Of a DNA stretch of 64,000 nucleotides, positions 44,142 through 52,377 are shown one piece after another (position 1 is the stretch's first letter; each line of letters starts with the position of its first letter). Origin of the DNA: Flavobacterium sp. (GTDB taxonomy: Bacteria > Bacteroidota > Bacteroidia > Flavobacteriales > Flavobacteriaceae); NCBI RefSeq assembly GCF_035195345.1, contig NZ_CP136574.1, positions 558,001 through 622,000 of the forward strand, written 5' to 3'. The translations under genes and the position numbers were made by a program. The notes beneath the pieces were generated by a model, which saw only the letters and a list, made by a program, of their open reading frames with translations, was not told the DNA's origin and did not search any database.

Positions 44142-44906
44142 ATGACAAAATCCGAGTTAAAAGAATTTTTAGATGAAAAAGTTGATTTATACAACCATCC
44201 CAATTTCATAGATAGCGATCCCATACAAATTCCGCATTTGTATACTTTGAAAGAAGATATTGAAATTGCAGGTTTTTTAGCAGCAACTATTGCTTGGGGC
44301 AATCGCAAGATGATTATTAACAATGCTAAGAAAATGATGGATTTAATGGGAAATTCTCCCTATGATTTTGTTATGTCTCATAATGGTAATGATTTACAAC
44401 GTTTAGAAACTTTTGTCCATCGAACATTCAACGGGCAGGATTTCATTGGATTTATTAAAAGTCTTCAAAACATATATTTGAATCACGGAGGACTTGAATC
44501 AATTTTTACAATACATCAAGAAAAGGATTCTATGCAAAATGCTATATCAAAATTTAAAACTATCTTCTTTGAAATTGAGCATTTAAATAGAACTGAAAAA
44601 CACATTTCTGACCCTAACAAGAATTCTTCAAGTAAACGACTAAATATGTGGCTTAGATGGAATTGTAGGCAAGATAACAAAGGAGTAGATTTAGGTATTT
44701 GGAAAAGCATATCTCCCTCCCAACTCTCATGTCCTTTAGATGTGCATTCGGGTAATGTAGCTCGAAAACTTGGATTATTAACTCGTAAACAAAACGATGC
44801 TAAAGCCTTAGCAGAACTCGACCAAAATTTAAGAGCATTAGACCCAAACGACCCTGTAAAATATGATTTTGCCCTATTTGGATTGGGTGTTTTTGAAGGG
44901 TTTTAA
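44142..44906 (+). CDS. TIGR02757 family protein
   Basis: This 254-residue helical protein has the family core AGFLAATIAWGNRKMIINNA (about 46-65), FIGFIKSLQNIYLNHGGLE, KRLNMWLRWNCRQDNKGVDLG and the C-terminal DPVKYDFALFGLGVFEGF. The family is widespread in Bacteroidota; its role is unknown to me. Some members look remotely like HhH-containing DNA glycosylases, which I could not confirm from sequence. It is coupled to the LolD-like gene. Confidence 0.88.
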   Translation: MTKSELKEFLDEKVDLYNHPNFIDSDPIQIPHLYTLKEDIEIAGFLAATIAWGNRKMIINNAKKMMDLMGNSPYDFVMSHNGNDLQRLETFVHRTFNGQDFIGFIKSLQNIYLNHGGLESIFTIHQEKDSMQNAISKFKTIFFEIEHLNRTEKHISDPNKNSSSKRLNMWLRWNCRQDNKGVDLGIWKSISPSQLSCPLDVHSGNVARKLGLLTRKQNDAKALAELDQNLRALDPNDPVKYDFALFGLGVFEGF

Positions 44907-44910
44907 AACA

Positions 44911-44933
44911 AAAAATCCTGCCGAAACAGGATT
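44911..44933 (-). terminator. Terminator of the tRNA-Ala gene
   Basis: On the minus strand AATCCTG pairs with CAGGATT (44914-44920 with 44927-44933) and is followed by TTTTTG. It begins 4 bases after the tRNA end. Confidence 0.82.
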
Positions 44934-44937
44934 CTTG

Positions 44938-45011
44938 TGGAGAAGATGGGGCTCGAACCCACGACCTCTTGACTGCCAGTCAAGCACTCTAGCCAACTGA
45001 GCTACATCCCC
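44938..45011 (-). tRNA. tRNA-Ala (anticodon GGC)
   Basis: The 74-base cloverleaf reads GGGGATG at the 5' end. The anticodon loop is CTGGCAG (anticodon GGC) between CTTGA and TCAAG, and the T-arm is GTGGG-TTCGAGC-CCCAT. The G3-U70 pair that identifies alanine tRNA is present. There is one mismatch, U6-U67, in the acceptor stem, and CCA is not encoded. Confidence 0.95.
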
Positions 45012-45138
45012 ATTTTATTGTACGAATATAAGCTTTTTTTTAATACTGCCTAATTAAATAATTCAGTGCACAACTTAAAATAAAAACCTTTGATTGGCTC
45101 ATAAAAATAAAGTAATTTTATAACTCTAAAACATAACC

Positions 45139-45711
45139 ATGCACGCAGATTACATTACCGACCAAAACTTTACTGATCTAACCTATGCAGAAAGCGATGT
45201 AAAATACAAAGAATACGAAAATTGCACTTTTACCAATTGTGATTTTAGATTGTGTTCCTTTGTTGCTGTAACGTTTATCGATTGTAATTTCATCGAATGT
45301 AATTTTAAAGGCACAAAAATCAACCACGTTTCTTTACGTGATGTTTGGTTTTCAAAATGTGATTTTACTTCCGTTAACTTTGCAATGACTGATCAAATTT
45401 TATATGAATTCCACTTTAAAGACAGCTTGCTTGATTATGCTCAATTTTATAGCTTAAAGCTAAAAAGAATGCAATTTATTAACTGTAGTATGATTGCAGT
45501 TGATTTTATGGAAAGCGACCTTACGGAAGCTTTATTTGACAACTGCAATTTACGACATGCTGTTTTTATAGGAACAACAGCTAATAAAACTGATTTTTCT
45601 ACAAGTTATGATTTCGTTATTGATCCTGAAAAAAACAAGTTGAAACGAGCAATTTTTTCTACAGAAAATTTATCTGGTCTGCTTAAAAAATATGATTTAG
45701 TAATTAAATAA
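45139..45711 (+). CDS. Pentapeptide-repeat protein
   Basis: This 190-residue protein is made of pentapeptide repeats A(D/N)LXX-type variants with many F and C at the centre (CTFTNCDFRLCSFVAVTF, CNFIECNFKGTK, CDFTSVNFAM, CNLRHAVFIG), forming a quadrilateral beta-helix. Length and the C-terminal cap (YDFVIDPEKNKLKRAIFS) resemble the Qnr/MfpA-like relatives, some of which mimic DNA and protect gyrase. Such activity is not implied by sequence alone. It stands alone between tRNA-Ala and carbonic anhydrase. Confidence 0.9.
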   Translation: MHADYITDQNFTDLTYAESDVKYKEYENCTFTNCDFRLCSFVAVTFIDCNFIECNFKGTKINHVSLRDVWFSKCDFTSVNFAMTDQILYEFHFKDSLLDYAQFYSLKLKRMQFINCSMIAVDFMESDLTEALFDNCNLRHAVFIGTTANKTDFSTSYDFVIDPEKNKLKRAIFSTENLSGLLKKYDLVIK

Positions 45712-45713
45712 AT

Positions 45714-46349
45714 TTAAAATTTCAACTGATACACATCGTCTAAATCTTTATCGCAACTAAAATTTACTCCTAAATCTGTCACATAGCCAGAATTTAAACC
45801 ATAAACCCAACCATGAATCGATAATTCTTGTCCGTTTTTCCAAGCATTTTGTACTATGGATGTTTTGGCTAAATCTAAAACTTGTTCTTTCACATTGACT
45901 TCAACAAACTTATTGAAACGTTCATTTTCATCTGTGATAGCATCTAACTCCTTTTGATGAAAACGATATACATCTTTAATGTGGCGAATCCAATTATCAA
46001 TAATTCCAATAGAACTATTTCCCATTGCAGCTTTCACACCACCACATCCATAATGCCCACAAACAATAACGTGTTTCACTTTTAATGCATTTACAGCATA
46101 ATCCAAAACGCTTAACATGTTCATGTCGGAGTGAATTACCATATTAGCAATATTTCTATGTACGAAAACTTCTCCAGGCTCTGCTCCAATAATTTCATTA
46201 GCCGGAACTCTACTATCTGAACAACCAATCCATAATAAAGGTGGCTGTTGTCCTTCTGCTAAATTGTTGAAATACTCGGGACTAATTGCTAATTTTTTCT
46301 CAACCCACTGCTTATTATTTTCTAGTATTTTTTTATAAAAATCACTCAT
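45714..46349 (-). CDS. Beta-class carbonic anhydrase
   Basis: This 211-residue zinc enzyme interconverts CO2 and bicarbonate. Ligands and the active dyad are in IGCSDSRVPA (C43, D45, R47) and CGHYGCGGV (H99, C102), as in E. coli Can. It begins 20 bases downstream of the SulP transporter stop on the same strand, which suggests that the pair takes up or handles bicarbonate. The cytoplasm is the likely location, since there is no signal peptide. Confidence 0.96.
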   Translation of the reverse strand: MSDFYKKILENNKQWVEKKLAISPEYFNNLAEGQQPPLLWIGCSDSRVPANEIIGAEPGEVFVHRNIANMVIHSDMNMLSVLDYAVNALKVKHVIVCGHYGCGGVKAAMGNSSIGIIDNWIRHIKDVYRFHQKELDAITDENERFNKFVEVNVKEQVLDLAKTSIVQNAWKNGQELSIHGWVYGLNSGYVTDLGVNFSCDKDLDDVYQLKF

Positions 46350-46369
46350 TTTATTTATGTTTAATAAAG

Positions 46370-47965
46370 TTATTTATATTGTTTTTTTTCGTCTTTAATT
46401 TTTACATGCTTAAATTCAGTCGTCTCTATGTCATAATGGTCTTTAAAACCTTTCAATGTCAATTTAATTTTCTTGTCTTCGGCTTTAACATTTCTAAAAT
46501 CTTTAATCAATTCTACCACATCAAAATCAATATAATTTGTACTTGAGGCATCAATAATTAATTCCGAACCTTCTGGAATGCTTCCTAAAGTATTTTTAAT
46601 GGCCGCTTTATTCAAAAACGAAACTTCTTGAGCTAATTTTATTGTAATTACATCTCCATTCTGGGATGATTCTTTCTTAAATGAATAAGCTATTTTTAAA
46701 TTTTGATACAATATAAACAAAACACTAACTCCTAATCCAATTGCAACTCCTTTCAATAAATCGATACGAACTACCGCAATTACAGTTATTACAAATGGAA
46801 TGAACTGAGAATAACCATTTTTCCATAGATGAATAAACACACTTGGTTTTGCTAATTTATAACCCACCATTAATAAAACAGCGGCTAAAGCAGCTAATGG
46901 AATTTTATTTAATACAAATGGTATTGATAATGCAAAAAGAATCAATAAAAAACCATGAAAAATAGTTGCTAGCTTAGTTCTACCACCTGAATTAATATTA
47001 GCAGAGGAACGAACAACAACCGATGTCATTGGCAAACCACCTAAAAATCCACTTAAAATATTACCAATTCCTTGCGCTTTTAATTCGCGATTAGTGTTTG
47101 TAAATCGTTTATACGGGTCGAGTTTATCGGTTGCCTCAACACACAATAAGGTTTCAATGGATGCAATAACTGCAATAGTAACAGCAACAATCCAAACTTT
47201 TTCATTTGTTAAAGAAGTAAAATTTGGCATGGCAAAACCGCTTCTAATTTCAGTAAACGAAGGCAAACTTACTAAGTGATTTTGTGTTACAATAGCCAAA
47301 CTAGAATCCGATTGAATAAAAAACTCATTCAAAAGTATACTTACTACCACAACAACTAAAGCTCCAGGAACCACTTTTATTTTCTTTAAGAAAGGAATTT
47401 TTTCCCAAATAAACAAAATAGCTAATGATAATAGCGCTATAATTAATGCTCCTGTATGAATATAATTTATTGACTCTATTAAAGTATCAAAAGTGGTATG
47501 ACCCGATTTTTCGATAAAGAAAAAATCACCTTCATTATCTATGTCATGTCCAAAGGCGTGGGGAATTTGTTTTAAAATTATAATTATACCAATAGCAGCC
47601 AACATACCTTCAATGACACTTGTTGGGAAATAATTAGAAAAACTACCTGCTTTCAAAAAGCCAAATACAATTTGAATTACACCCGCTAAAATTACTGCGA
47701 CAAGAAAAATATCAAAACCACCTAAATCTGAAATGGCTGTTAAAACTATAGCTGTTAAACCAGCTGCTGGTCCTGTAACACTTAGTGCTGAGTTGCTTAA
47801 AAACCCAACTACAATACCTCCTATTACACCCGAAATTATACCTGAGAACAATGGTGCTCCCGAGGCTAACGCAATACCTAAACACAAAGGTAAAGCTACT
47901 AAAAAAACTACTAAACCAGCTGCAAGATCACCTCTTACATTGGAAAAAAAAGAATGAGTATTCAT
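46370..47965 (-). CDS. SulP-family anion transporter with STAS domain
   Basis: This 531-residue protein has about 11-13 membrane helices (N-terminal FSNVRGDLAAGLVVFLVALP, the SulP-typical start) and a C-terminal STAS domain (about 425-515, AAIKNTLGSIPEGSELIIDA). SulP proteins carry sulfate, bicarbonate or related anions. The adjacent carbonic anhydrase on the same strand, with 20 bases between them, argues for bicarbonate. This is an inference from context. Confidence 0.93.
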   Translation of the reverse strand: MNTHSFFSNVRGDLAAGLVVFLVALPLCLGIALASGAPLFSGIISGVIGGIVVGFLSNSALSVTGPAAGLTAIVLTAISDLGGFDIFLVAVILAGVIQIVFGFLKAGSFSNYFPTSVIEGMLAAIGIIIILKQIPHAFGHDIDNEGDFFFIEKSGHTTFDTLIESINYIHTGALIIALLSLAILFIWEKIPFLKKIKVVPGALVVVVVSILLNEFFIQSDSSLAIVTQNHLVSLPSFTEIRSGFAMPNFTSLTNEKVWIVAVTIAVIASIETLLCVEATDKLDPYKRFTNTNRELKAQGIGNILSGFLGGLPMTSVVVRSSANINSGGRTKLATIFHGFLLILFALSIPFVLNKIPLAALAAVLLMVGYKLAKPSVFIHLWKNGYSQFIPFVITVIAVVRIDLLKGVAIGLGVSVLFILYQNLKIAYSFKKESSQNGDVITIKLAQEVSFLNKAAIKNTLGSIPEGSELIIDASSTNYIDFDVVELIKDFRNVKAEDKKIKLTLKGFKDHYDIETTEFKHVKIKDEKKQYK

Positions 47966-48028
47966 GAATTTTAATTATTAATACATTAATAATAAACTCT
48001 AAAAATGAGTTCAAAAAAAGAAAATGTA

Positions 48029-48319
48029 TTAAATAAAATTCGGAGGGGGAGAAAAAATTTGATGCGCTAAATTATCGAAACTTAAATTAGCAACAAATAC
48101 AAAGCTAGATTCTGTTAAGCCTTTAATTGCAATTTTAAAAACTGAAATACAATTAGTCTGTATTGACTCAATATCACTGTAGGACGTGAAATTCTCTTCC
48201 TCTTCACACATGCTGTAAAAATAGGAAGTATCTGCTTCATTATCAATTACTCCTAAAACTGTAGGTGTAATTAAAAATGTTAGAAATGAAACTAAAAAAA
48301 TAACAGATAAAAATTTCAT
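48029..48319 (-). CDS. Small secreted hypothetical protein with SPPPNFI terminus
   Basis: This 96-residue protein has an N-terminal hydrophobic helix (MKFLSVIFLVSFLTFLITP), two cysteines (MCEEEE and TNCISV) in an acidic middle, and a C-terminal IFSPPPNFI. The PPP-containing tail resembles small proteins sometimes encoded beside metal or anion transporters in this group, but I cannot name the family. It lies 63 bases upstream of the SulP gene on the same strand. Confidence 0.55.
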   Translation of the reverse strand: MKFLSVIFLVSFLTFLITPTVLGVIDNEADTSYFYSMCEEEENFTSYSDIESIQTNCISVFKIAIKGLTESSFVFVANLSFDNLAHQIFSPPPNFI

Positions 48320-48406
48320 ATAACAAATATAAAAATATTTTATCTATTATTTCAATAAATTCTATTATTAAAAAAACTCTTATTGGAGTATAATTAAAAT
48401 AGTGCT

Positions 48407-48885
48407 TTAAATTTCTTCTTCCATCCAAGCTTTCAACATCCAATTGGTTTTTTCTTGTTCAGCAATAAAATCGCTCATCATTGAATTAGTTCCTTCGTCA
48501 TTAATTTCAGCTGCTTTATTCAAAATTACTCTTTCTATTTGCAACAAAATACTTAATGATTCTAAAATCAATTGAAACGCCTCAACATCATTAGAAATAT
48601 TTTTTCCTATTTGTAATTTACTATGTTCTATATAATCTGAAAAAGTATGTAATGGAGTTCCTCCTAATGTTAAAACACGTTCGGCAATTAAATCAATTTT
48701 AATTTGACTATCGTTGTACAACTCTTCAAACTTTAAGTGCAAATCAAAAAACGTTTACCACGAATATTCCAATGCAAACCTCTTAAATTTTGGTAATACA
48801 TTTGAAAATTGGATAACAAACCATTTAGTTCTATAACTAATTCTTCTGATTCTTTTACGGGCAATCCTAAACTATTGTGTTTCAT
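48407..48885 (-). pseudogene. dps: dps (Dps/ferritin-like) with one-base frameshift
   Basis: From ATG 48885 the frame reads MKHNSLGLPVKESEELVIEL to LHWNIRGKRF, then a stop. In the next frame the sequence resumes as DLHLKFEELYNDSQIKIDLI to EEI at 48407. Adding one T to the six-T run (A-run 48746-48751 on the plus strand) restores a 159-residue Dps with HWNIRG, FDLHLKFEELY and the D/E ferroxidase residues. All ligands remain, so this looks like a very recent lesion or a homopolymer read error. Dps normally protects DNA and stores iron under peroxide stress; oxyR lies divergently upstream. Confidence 0.85.
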
Positions 48886-48901
48886 AATTTCTTTACTTAC
48901 T

Positions 48902-48909
48902 CAAATTTA
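48902..48909 (-). promoter_or_regulatory. -7 box of the dps promoter
   Basis: On the minus strand TAAATTTG fits TAnnTTTG, 16 bases before the dps ATG, in the 94-base region shared with oxyR. Confidence 0.5.
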
Positions 48910-48952
48910 CAAAATTTAACCCCTTAGCTGTATAAATTTAATTGATAGTTTT

Positions 48953-48960
48953 TATATTTG
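48953..48960 (+). promoter_or_regulatory. -7 box of the oxyR promoter
   Basis: TATATTTG fits TAnnTTTG and lies 19 bases before the oxyR ATG. The region between it and the dps box should hold OxyR sites. Confidence 0.5.
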
Positions 48961-48979
48961 CATAATAAATATCAATAAT

Positions 48980-49918
48980 ATGACCATTACTCAACTATAC
49001 TATGTTTTAGCCGTTGCGGAATATAAAAATTTCACACTTGCTGCAGAAAAGTGCTTTGTAACTCAGCCTACTCTAAGCATGCAAATTCAAAAATTAGAGG
49101 ATGAATTATCAATATTAATATTTGATCGAAGCAAAAAACCTATTTTATTAACTGAAGTTGGTGAAAAAATCGTAAATCAAGCAAAGAATATTGTAAATGA
49201 AGCTGGAAGGATCAAAGATATTGTAGATCAGCAAAAAGGGTATATTGGTGGTGAGTTTAAAGTTGGAATAATTCCTACAGTGATGCCAACATTATTACCT
49301 ATGTTTTTAAATAATTTCATTAAGAAATACCCAAAAGTTAATTTAATTATAGAAGAACAAACAACGGAAGAAATCATCAAAAGATTAAAAAATGGTCATT
49401 TAGACTGCGCCATTGCAGCAACTCCATTAGAAGAAGAAAATCTAAAAGAAATTGTATTGTATTATGAACCTTTTGTTGCTTATGTACCAAAAAATCATTC
49501 TGCCATTGATAAAAAGGAAATTGAAATTTCTGATTTAGATTTGGATAAAATATTGCTATTACAAGATGGACATTGCTTTAGAAATGGAATTTTGAATTTA
49601 TGTAAAAACAATAAATACTTTGCCGACAGTCATTTTCAATTGGAAAGCGGAAGTTTTGAAACACTTATTAAATTAGCAGATGAAGGTCTTGGAACAACCT
49701 TACTTCCCTATCTACATACGTTAGATTTGAATGAGAAAAACAAAGAAAAACTAAAACATTTTAAAGATCCTAAACCTGCAAGAGAAGTAAGTCTAATTTA
49801 TCCTAAAAATGAATTAAAAATTCATATTATTAATGCACTACGTGATGTAATTTCTGGAGTTGTTAGAGGCGCAATTGCTTTTAGTGATGTAGAAATTATA
49901 AGTCCAAAATCTAAATAA
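48980..49918 (+). CDS. oxyR: Peroxide-sensing LysR-type regulator OxyR
   Basis: This 312-residue protein has a LysR HTH (1-60, QLYYVLAVAEYKNFTLAAEK, TQPTLSMQIQKLE) and a periplasmic-binding-like effector domain. The peroxide switch is present: C199 and C208 in LQDGHCFRNGILNLC, with the same numbering and spacing as in E. coli OxyR, where a disulfide forms on oxidation. It is divergent from dps with 94 bases between, which is the classic layout for OxyR control of dps. Confidence 0.95.
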   Translation: MTITQLYYVLAVAEYKNFTLAAEKCFVTQPTLSMQIQKLEDELSILIFDRSKKPILLTEVGEKIVNQAKNIVNEAGRIKDIVDQQKGYIGGEFKVGIIPTVMPTLLPMFLNNFIKKYPKVNLIIEEQTTEEIIKRLKNGHLDCAIAATPLEEENLKEIVLYYEPFVAYVPKNHSAIDKKEIEISDLDLDKILLLQDGHCFRNGILNLCKNNKYFADSHFQLESGSFETLIKLADEGLGTTLLPYLHTLDLNEKNKEKLKHFKDPKPAREVSLIYPKNELKIHIINALRDVISGVVRGAIAFSDVEIISPKSK

Positions 49919-49925
49919 AACAAAA

Positions 49926-49948
49926 AAGTCCCGATAAAATCGGGACTT
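49926..49948. terminator. Bidirectional terminator
   Basis: AAGTCCCGAT (49926-49935) pairs with ATCGGGACTT (49939-49948), with a T-run on the minus side and an A/T-rich tail on the plus side. Confidence 0.88.
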
Positions 49949-49955
49949 ACTATTT

Positions 49956-50150
49956 TTAGTTGATATAAATTAAACATTGCCTTAATTCTGGCTTTTCAAC
50001 AGTAAACTGCAAAAGCCATTCTCTCAATTGATCTATCTCATAAGGAAGCAATGTTCGCATTGCTTTTTCTAATTCTTTACAAAACAGTTTCGCATCAAAA
50101 CTCACTCTTTCCAAAATCGACTTGGTGTAGGAAAACATTGCTCTGGGCAT
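49956..50150 (-). CDS. Conserved 64-residue hypothetical protein
   Basis: This is a small, mainly helical soluble protein (MFSYTKSILERVSFDAKLFC, then KELEKAMRTLLPYEIDQLREW) that ends ELRQCLIYIN. The pattern is familiar to me from many Flavobacteriaceae, where it is a short conserved protein without known role. It stands alone with its own terminator. The start could be 50150 or the internal ATG at 50138. Confidence 0.7.
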   Translation of the reverse strand: MPRAMFSYTKSILERVSFDAKLFCKELEKAMRTLLPYEIDQLREWLLQFTVEKPELRQCLIYIN

Positions 50151-50282
50151 ACATATTCAAGATAAAAGGTTAAACTTGGGACTAGAACTTGTAGTAAAGA
50201 TAAATAAAAAAACTTCACAAAAAGGATATAGTTGATAAAAAAAATGCTAATTTTTTATTAAATTTTTACTTTACAGTAAAAA

Positions 50283-50948
50283 TCATACATTTTTTGTCGC
50301 ACGTAACATTTCGCGTTTTCCAGGTGCTCCAGGTAGTTTTTCAATAGAAAATCCAACACTTAACATTGCGTTTTTAATTGTAGAACGGCAAGCATAAGTC
50401 ACTAAAGTTCCTTTAGGAAAAAGTGCATCGTACATTTTTTTAAAAATCACTTCACTCCATAATTCAGGTTGTAAAGGAAATCCGAAAGCATCAAAGTAAA
50501 TTAAATCGAATTGATTTTTATCTTCAATATCTTGAAAAAACTGTTGTCTTTTGGTTAAATGAAAGTTATTTGAAATAAATTGATTTTGTTCCCAATTACA
50601 AGAATGCATTGTACTAAAAACTTCCTTATATTGTATAGCCTGCAATTCGGAAACATAATTCATTTGAGCAATTTCTTCAGCTGAAATAGGAAATGCTTCT
50701 ACTCCAACATAATTGACTTTATCTTTATTTAAAGTTTCTAAAAAGGTGATGAATGCATTCAAACCCGTTCCGAAACCAATCTCTAAAATCGAAATTGAAC
50801 CTTGATTTTGAAATAAATCCAATCCGTTTTTTATAAAAACATGTTTTGCTTCCTGAATAGCACCGTGAGTTGAATGATAGTTCTCATCCCATTCCGGAAT
50901 TCGAATAGTGGTGGAACCGTCGTCGGTGATAATAATTTCTCTTTTCAT
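50283..50948 (-). CDS. mnmD: tRNA 5-methylaminomethyl-2-thiouridine(34) methyltransferase (MnmD)
   Basis: This 221-residue protein is the SAM-dependent methyltransferase half of MnmC, without the FAD oxidase. SAM motif LEIGFGTGLNAFITF (about 53-67), VNYVGVEAFPI, FDLIYFDAFGFPLQPELWSE and the tail KLPGAPGKREMLRA are typical. It completes mnm5 modification at tRNA wobble uridines. The missing oxidase domain is normal in Bacteroidota. It has no operon partners here. Confidence 0.93.
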   Translation of the reverse strand: MKREIIITDDGSTTIRIPEWDENYHSTHGAIQEAKHVFIKNGLDLFQNQGSISILEIGFGTGLNAFITFLETLNKDKVNYVGVEAFPISAEEIAQMNYVSELQAIQYKEVFSTMHSCNWEQNQFISNNFHLTKRQQFFQDIEDKNQFDLIYFDAFGFPLQPELWSEVIFKKMYDALFPKGTLVTYACRSTIKNAMLSVGFSIEKLPGAPGKREMLRATKNV

Positions 50949-50991
50949 TGGATTTACAATATAAAAAAAGTTGTTTAAAGTGTTTTGTGCA

Positions 50992-51055
50992 AAGCTGAAT
51001 TAATTTCAGCTTCTCTTAAAAAGATTCTGAAATCGAAGTTAAACGAGTTCAGAAT
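50992..51055. repeat. Two inverted repeats downstream of the cytochrome operon
   Basis: AAGCTGAA/TTCAGCTT (50992-50999 with 51005-51012) and ATTCTGAA/TTCAGAAT (51024-51031 with 51048-51055) form two hairpins. The first could terminate the minus-strand operon, although its T-tract is weak; the second resembles short dispersed repeats. Confidence 0.45.
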
Positions 51056-51102
51056 GACAAAGCAAATAACTTTAAACAACGATTTAAAAACTATATCAAG
51101 TT

Positions 51103-51573
51103 TTACTCAATATACAACTTCTTAATTTTCGGAATAGGTCCACCACATTTTACTTCATGGCATTTGATACAAGCATCTATGCCGTTATTAAAATGTTCTT
51201 TGGCGTTTTTCGGGTCTTGATAAATTAATTCTTGCGCTTTGATAAATTTAGCCGCCTGTTCATTAAAAAAAGCATCTTTATCAGTTTCATCAGTCATTAC
51301 CGCTTTATGAATTTTGATGAAATGTTGTGGAAATTTACCAATAGTATCTCCTTTAATGATGCGTTCTTTCAATCGTTCATTATCCACATACATTTGCTCC
51401 ATAAGTGCTGCCATTTCTGACATTTCGTACATTTCAAATCCGTCTTTATTATTTGAGATAGAATCTTTTTTTGAAACTTCAATACCCAAAACTTCTATAG
51501 AATCACTATTTTTTAAGTTTTCACAAGAAAAAATAAAAAAAGATAATACAAAAATTAAAAATAAATTCTTCAT
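51103..51573 (-). CDS. Lipoprotein with a single CxxCH heme site
   Basis: This 156-residue protein has a lipobox (FFIFSC, C17) and a helical body with several conserved methionines (FEMYEMSEMAALMEQMYVD). It has one c-type heme motif, CIKCH, near residue 136, followed by EVKCGGPIPKIKKLYIE. It is probably a periplasmic monoheme electron carrier of the cytochrome c'-like kind or a heme sensor. It overlaps the DUF4920 gene by one base, so the two are co-translated. Confidence 0.75.
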   Translation of the reverse strand: MKNLFLIFVLSFFIFSCENLKNSDSIEVLGIEVSKKDSISNNKDGFEMYEMSEMAALMEQMYVDNERLKERIIKGDTIGKFPQHFIKIHKAVMTDETDKDAFFNEQAAKFIKAQELIYQDPKNAKEHFNNGIDACIKCHEVKCGGPIPKIKKLYIE

Positions 51574-52064
51574 TACTTAGCAATTAAAACACCATCTGCC
51601 ATAAATGAATACGTAACTTTTGGCTCAGTAATACTATCAATTGCTGCTTGCGATTTTCCGGCATCTTTGGCATAATGTTTTAAAACATCAACACTTTCTA
51701 CACTTACAAATGCTTTTCCATTTACAATAACCTCTTTGTCTTGTGCATTTTTAGGAACAAAGAAACCGTAGTCTTTAAATTTCACAAAAACTTCTTGGTC
51801 ATCTGCTAAATCTAATGTCATCCAACAACCTTTCTTTTGACAAACTTCGTTAATTCCTGATTTGAATTTTACTTCTAGAGTATCGCCTTCTTTTAATGAT
51901 TTGAATTTTTCCATCATTTCAGCATTCGACAAAGCGCCTTCAGTTGAAATTGAATCTCCAAAAACAACATAATCCACTTTAGCAACTTCTGGTGTAGTTT
52001 CTTTTTTTTGTTCACAGCTCACAAAAGCAATTGTCAATAGAGAAAGAGTAAGTATTTTTTTCAT
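51573..52064 (-). CDS. DUF4920 lipoprotein with a CQKKGCWM motif
   Basis: This 163-residue protein has a lipobox (IAFVSC, C17) and a DUF4920 beta-domain with VCQKKGCWMTLDL (two cysteines, about 95-101) and VFVKFKDYGFFVPKNA. The CxxxxCWM pair could bind a metal or heme or form a disulfide. It precedes the monoheme lipoprotein with a one-base overlap, which suggests a joint periplasmic redox role. The substrate is unknown. Confidence 0.83.
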   Translation of the reverse strand: MKKILTLSLLTIAFVSCEQKKETTPEVAKVDYVVFGDSISTEGALSNAEMMEKFKSLKEGDTLEVKFKSGINEVCQKKGCWMTLDLADDQEVFVKFKDYGFFVPKNAQDKEVIVNGKAFVSVESVDVLKHYAKDAGKSQAAIDSITEPKVTYSFMADGVLIAK

Positions 52065-52377
52065 CTTAATTGAATATTATTTCTACAAAATTAACTATAT
52101 TTTTTTTACTTTTACTTCGCATCAAAAAAAAGTTATTTTTGAACATAAAATTGAATTTAAATTCATAAAAAAACAATTCATTATTTATTCTCATTTTAGT
52201 TGATTTTAATGTATTTTAAAGTTTTTATTAAGAATTAATTTCGGTAGTTGTTGATAATTATTTTTAAATAAGTAAAAACAAAACTTCTTTTTTTTTAGTA
52301 AATTTGCAACGAAAATCAATAAATCGTCTTTTTTTTAACGATTTTACAAAACTATAAATTATAACAGTTTACCTCTA
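52065..52377. other. Divergent promoter region between DUF4920 and ilvE
   Basis: This is a 313-base AT-rich region without an ORF. Minus-strand TAATTTTG at 52086-52093 is a likely -7 box for the lipoprotein pair. TAAATTTG at 52299-52306 is the likely ilvE box. The ilvE leader contains an inverted repeat (AAATCGT 52321-52327, ACGATTT 52338-52344) around a T-run. Confidence 0.55.
52299..52306 (+). promoter_or_regulatory. -7 box of the ilvE promoter
   Basis: TAAATTTG fits TAnnTTTG and gives a leader of about 65 bases with a hairpin around a T-run. Confidence 0.5.

Noticed and set aside
45139..45711. Pentapeptide-repeat protein as a quinolone-resistance Qnr
   Set aside because: The fold is shared by many unrelated proteins. 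The sequence gives no direct evidence for gyrase protection.
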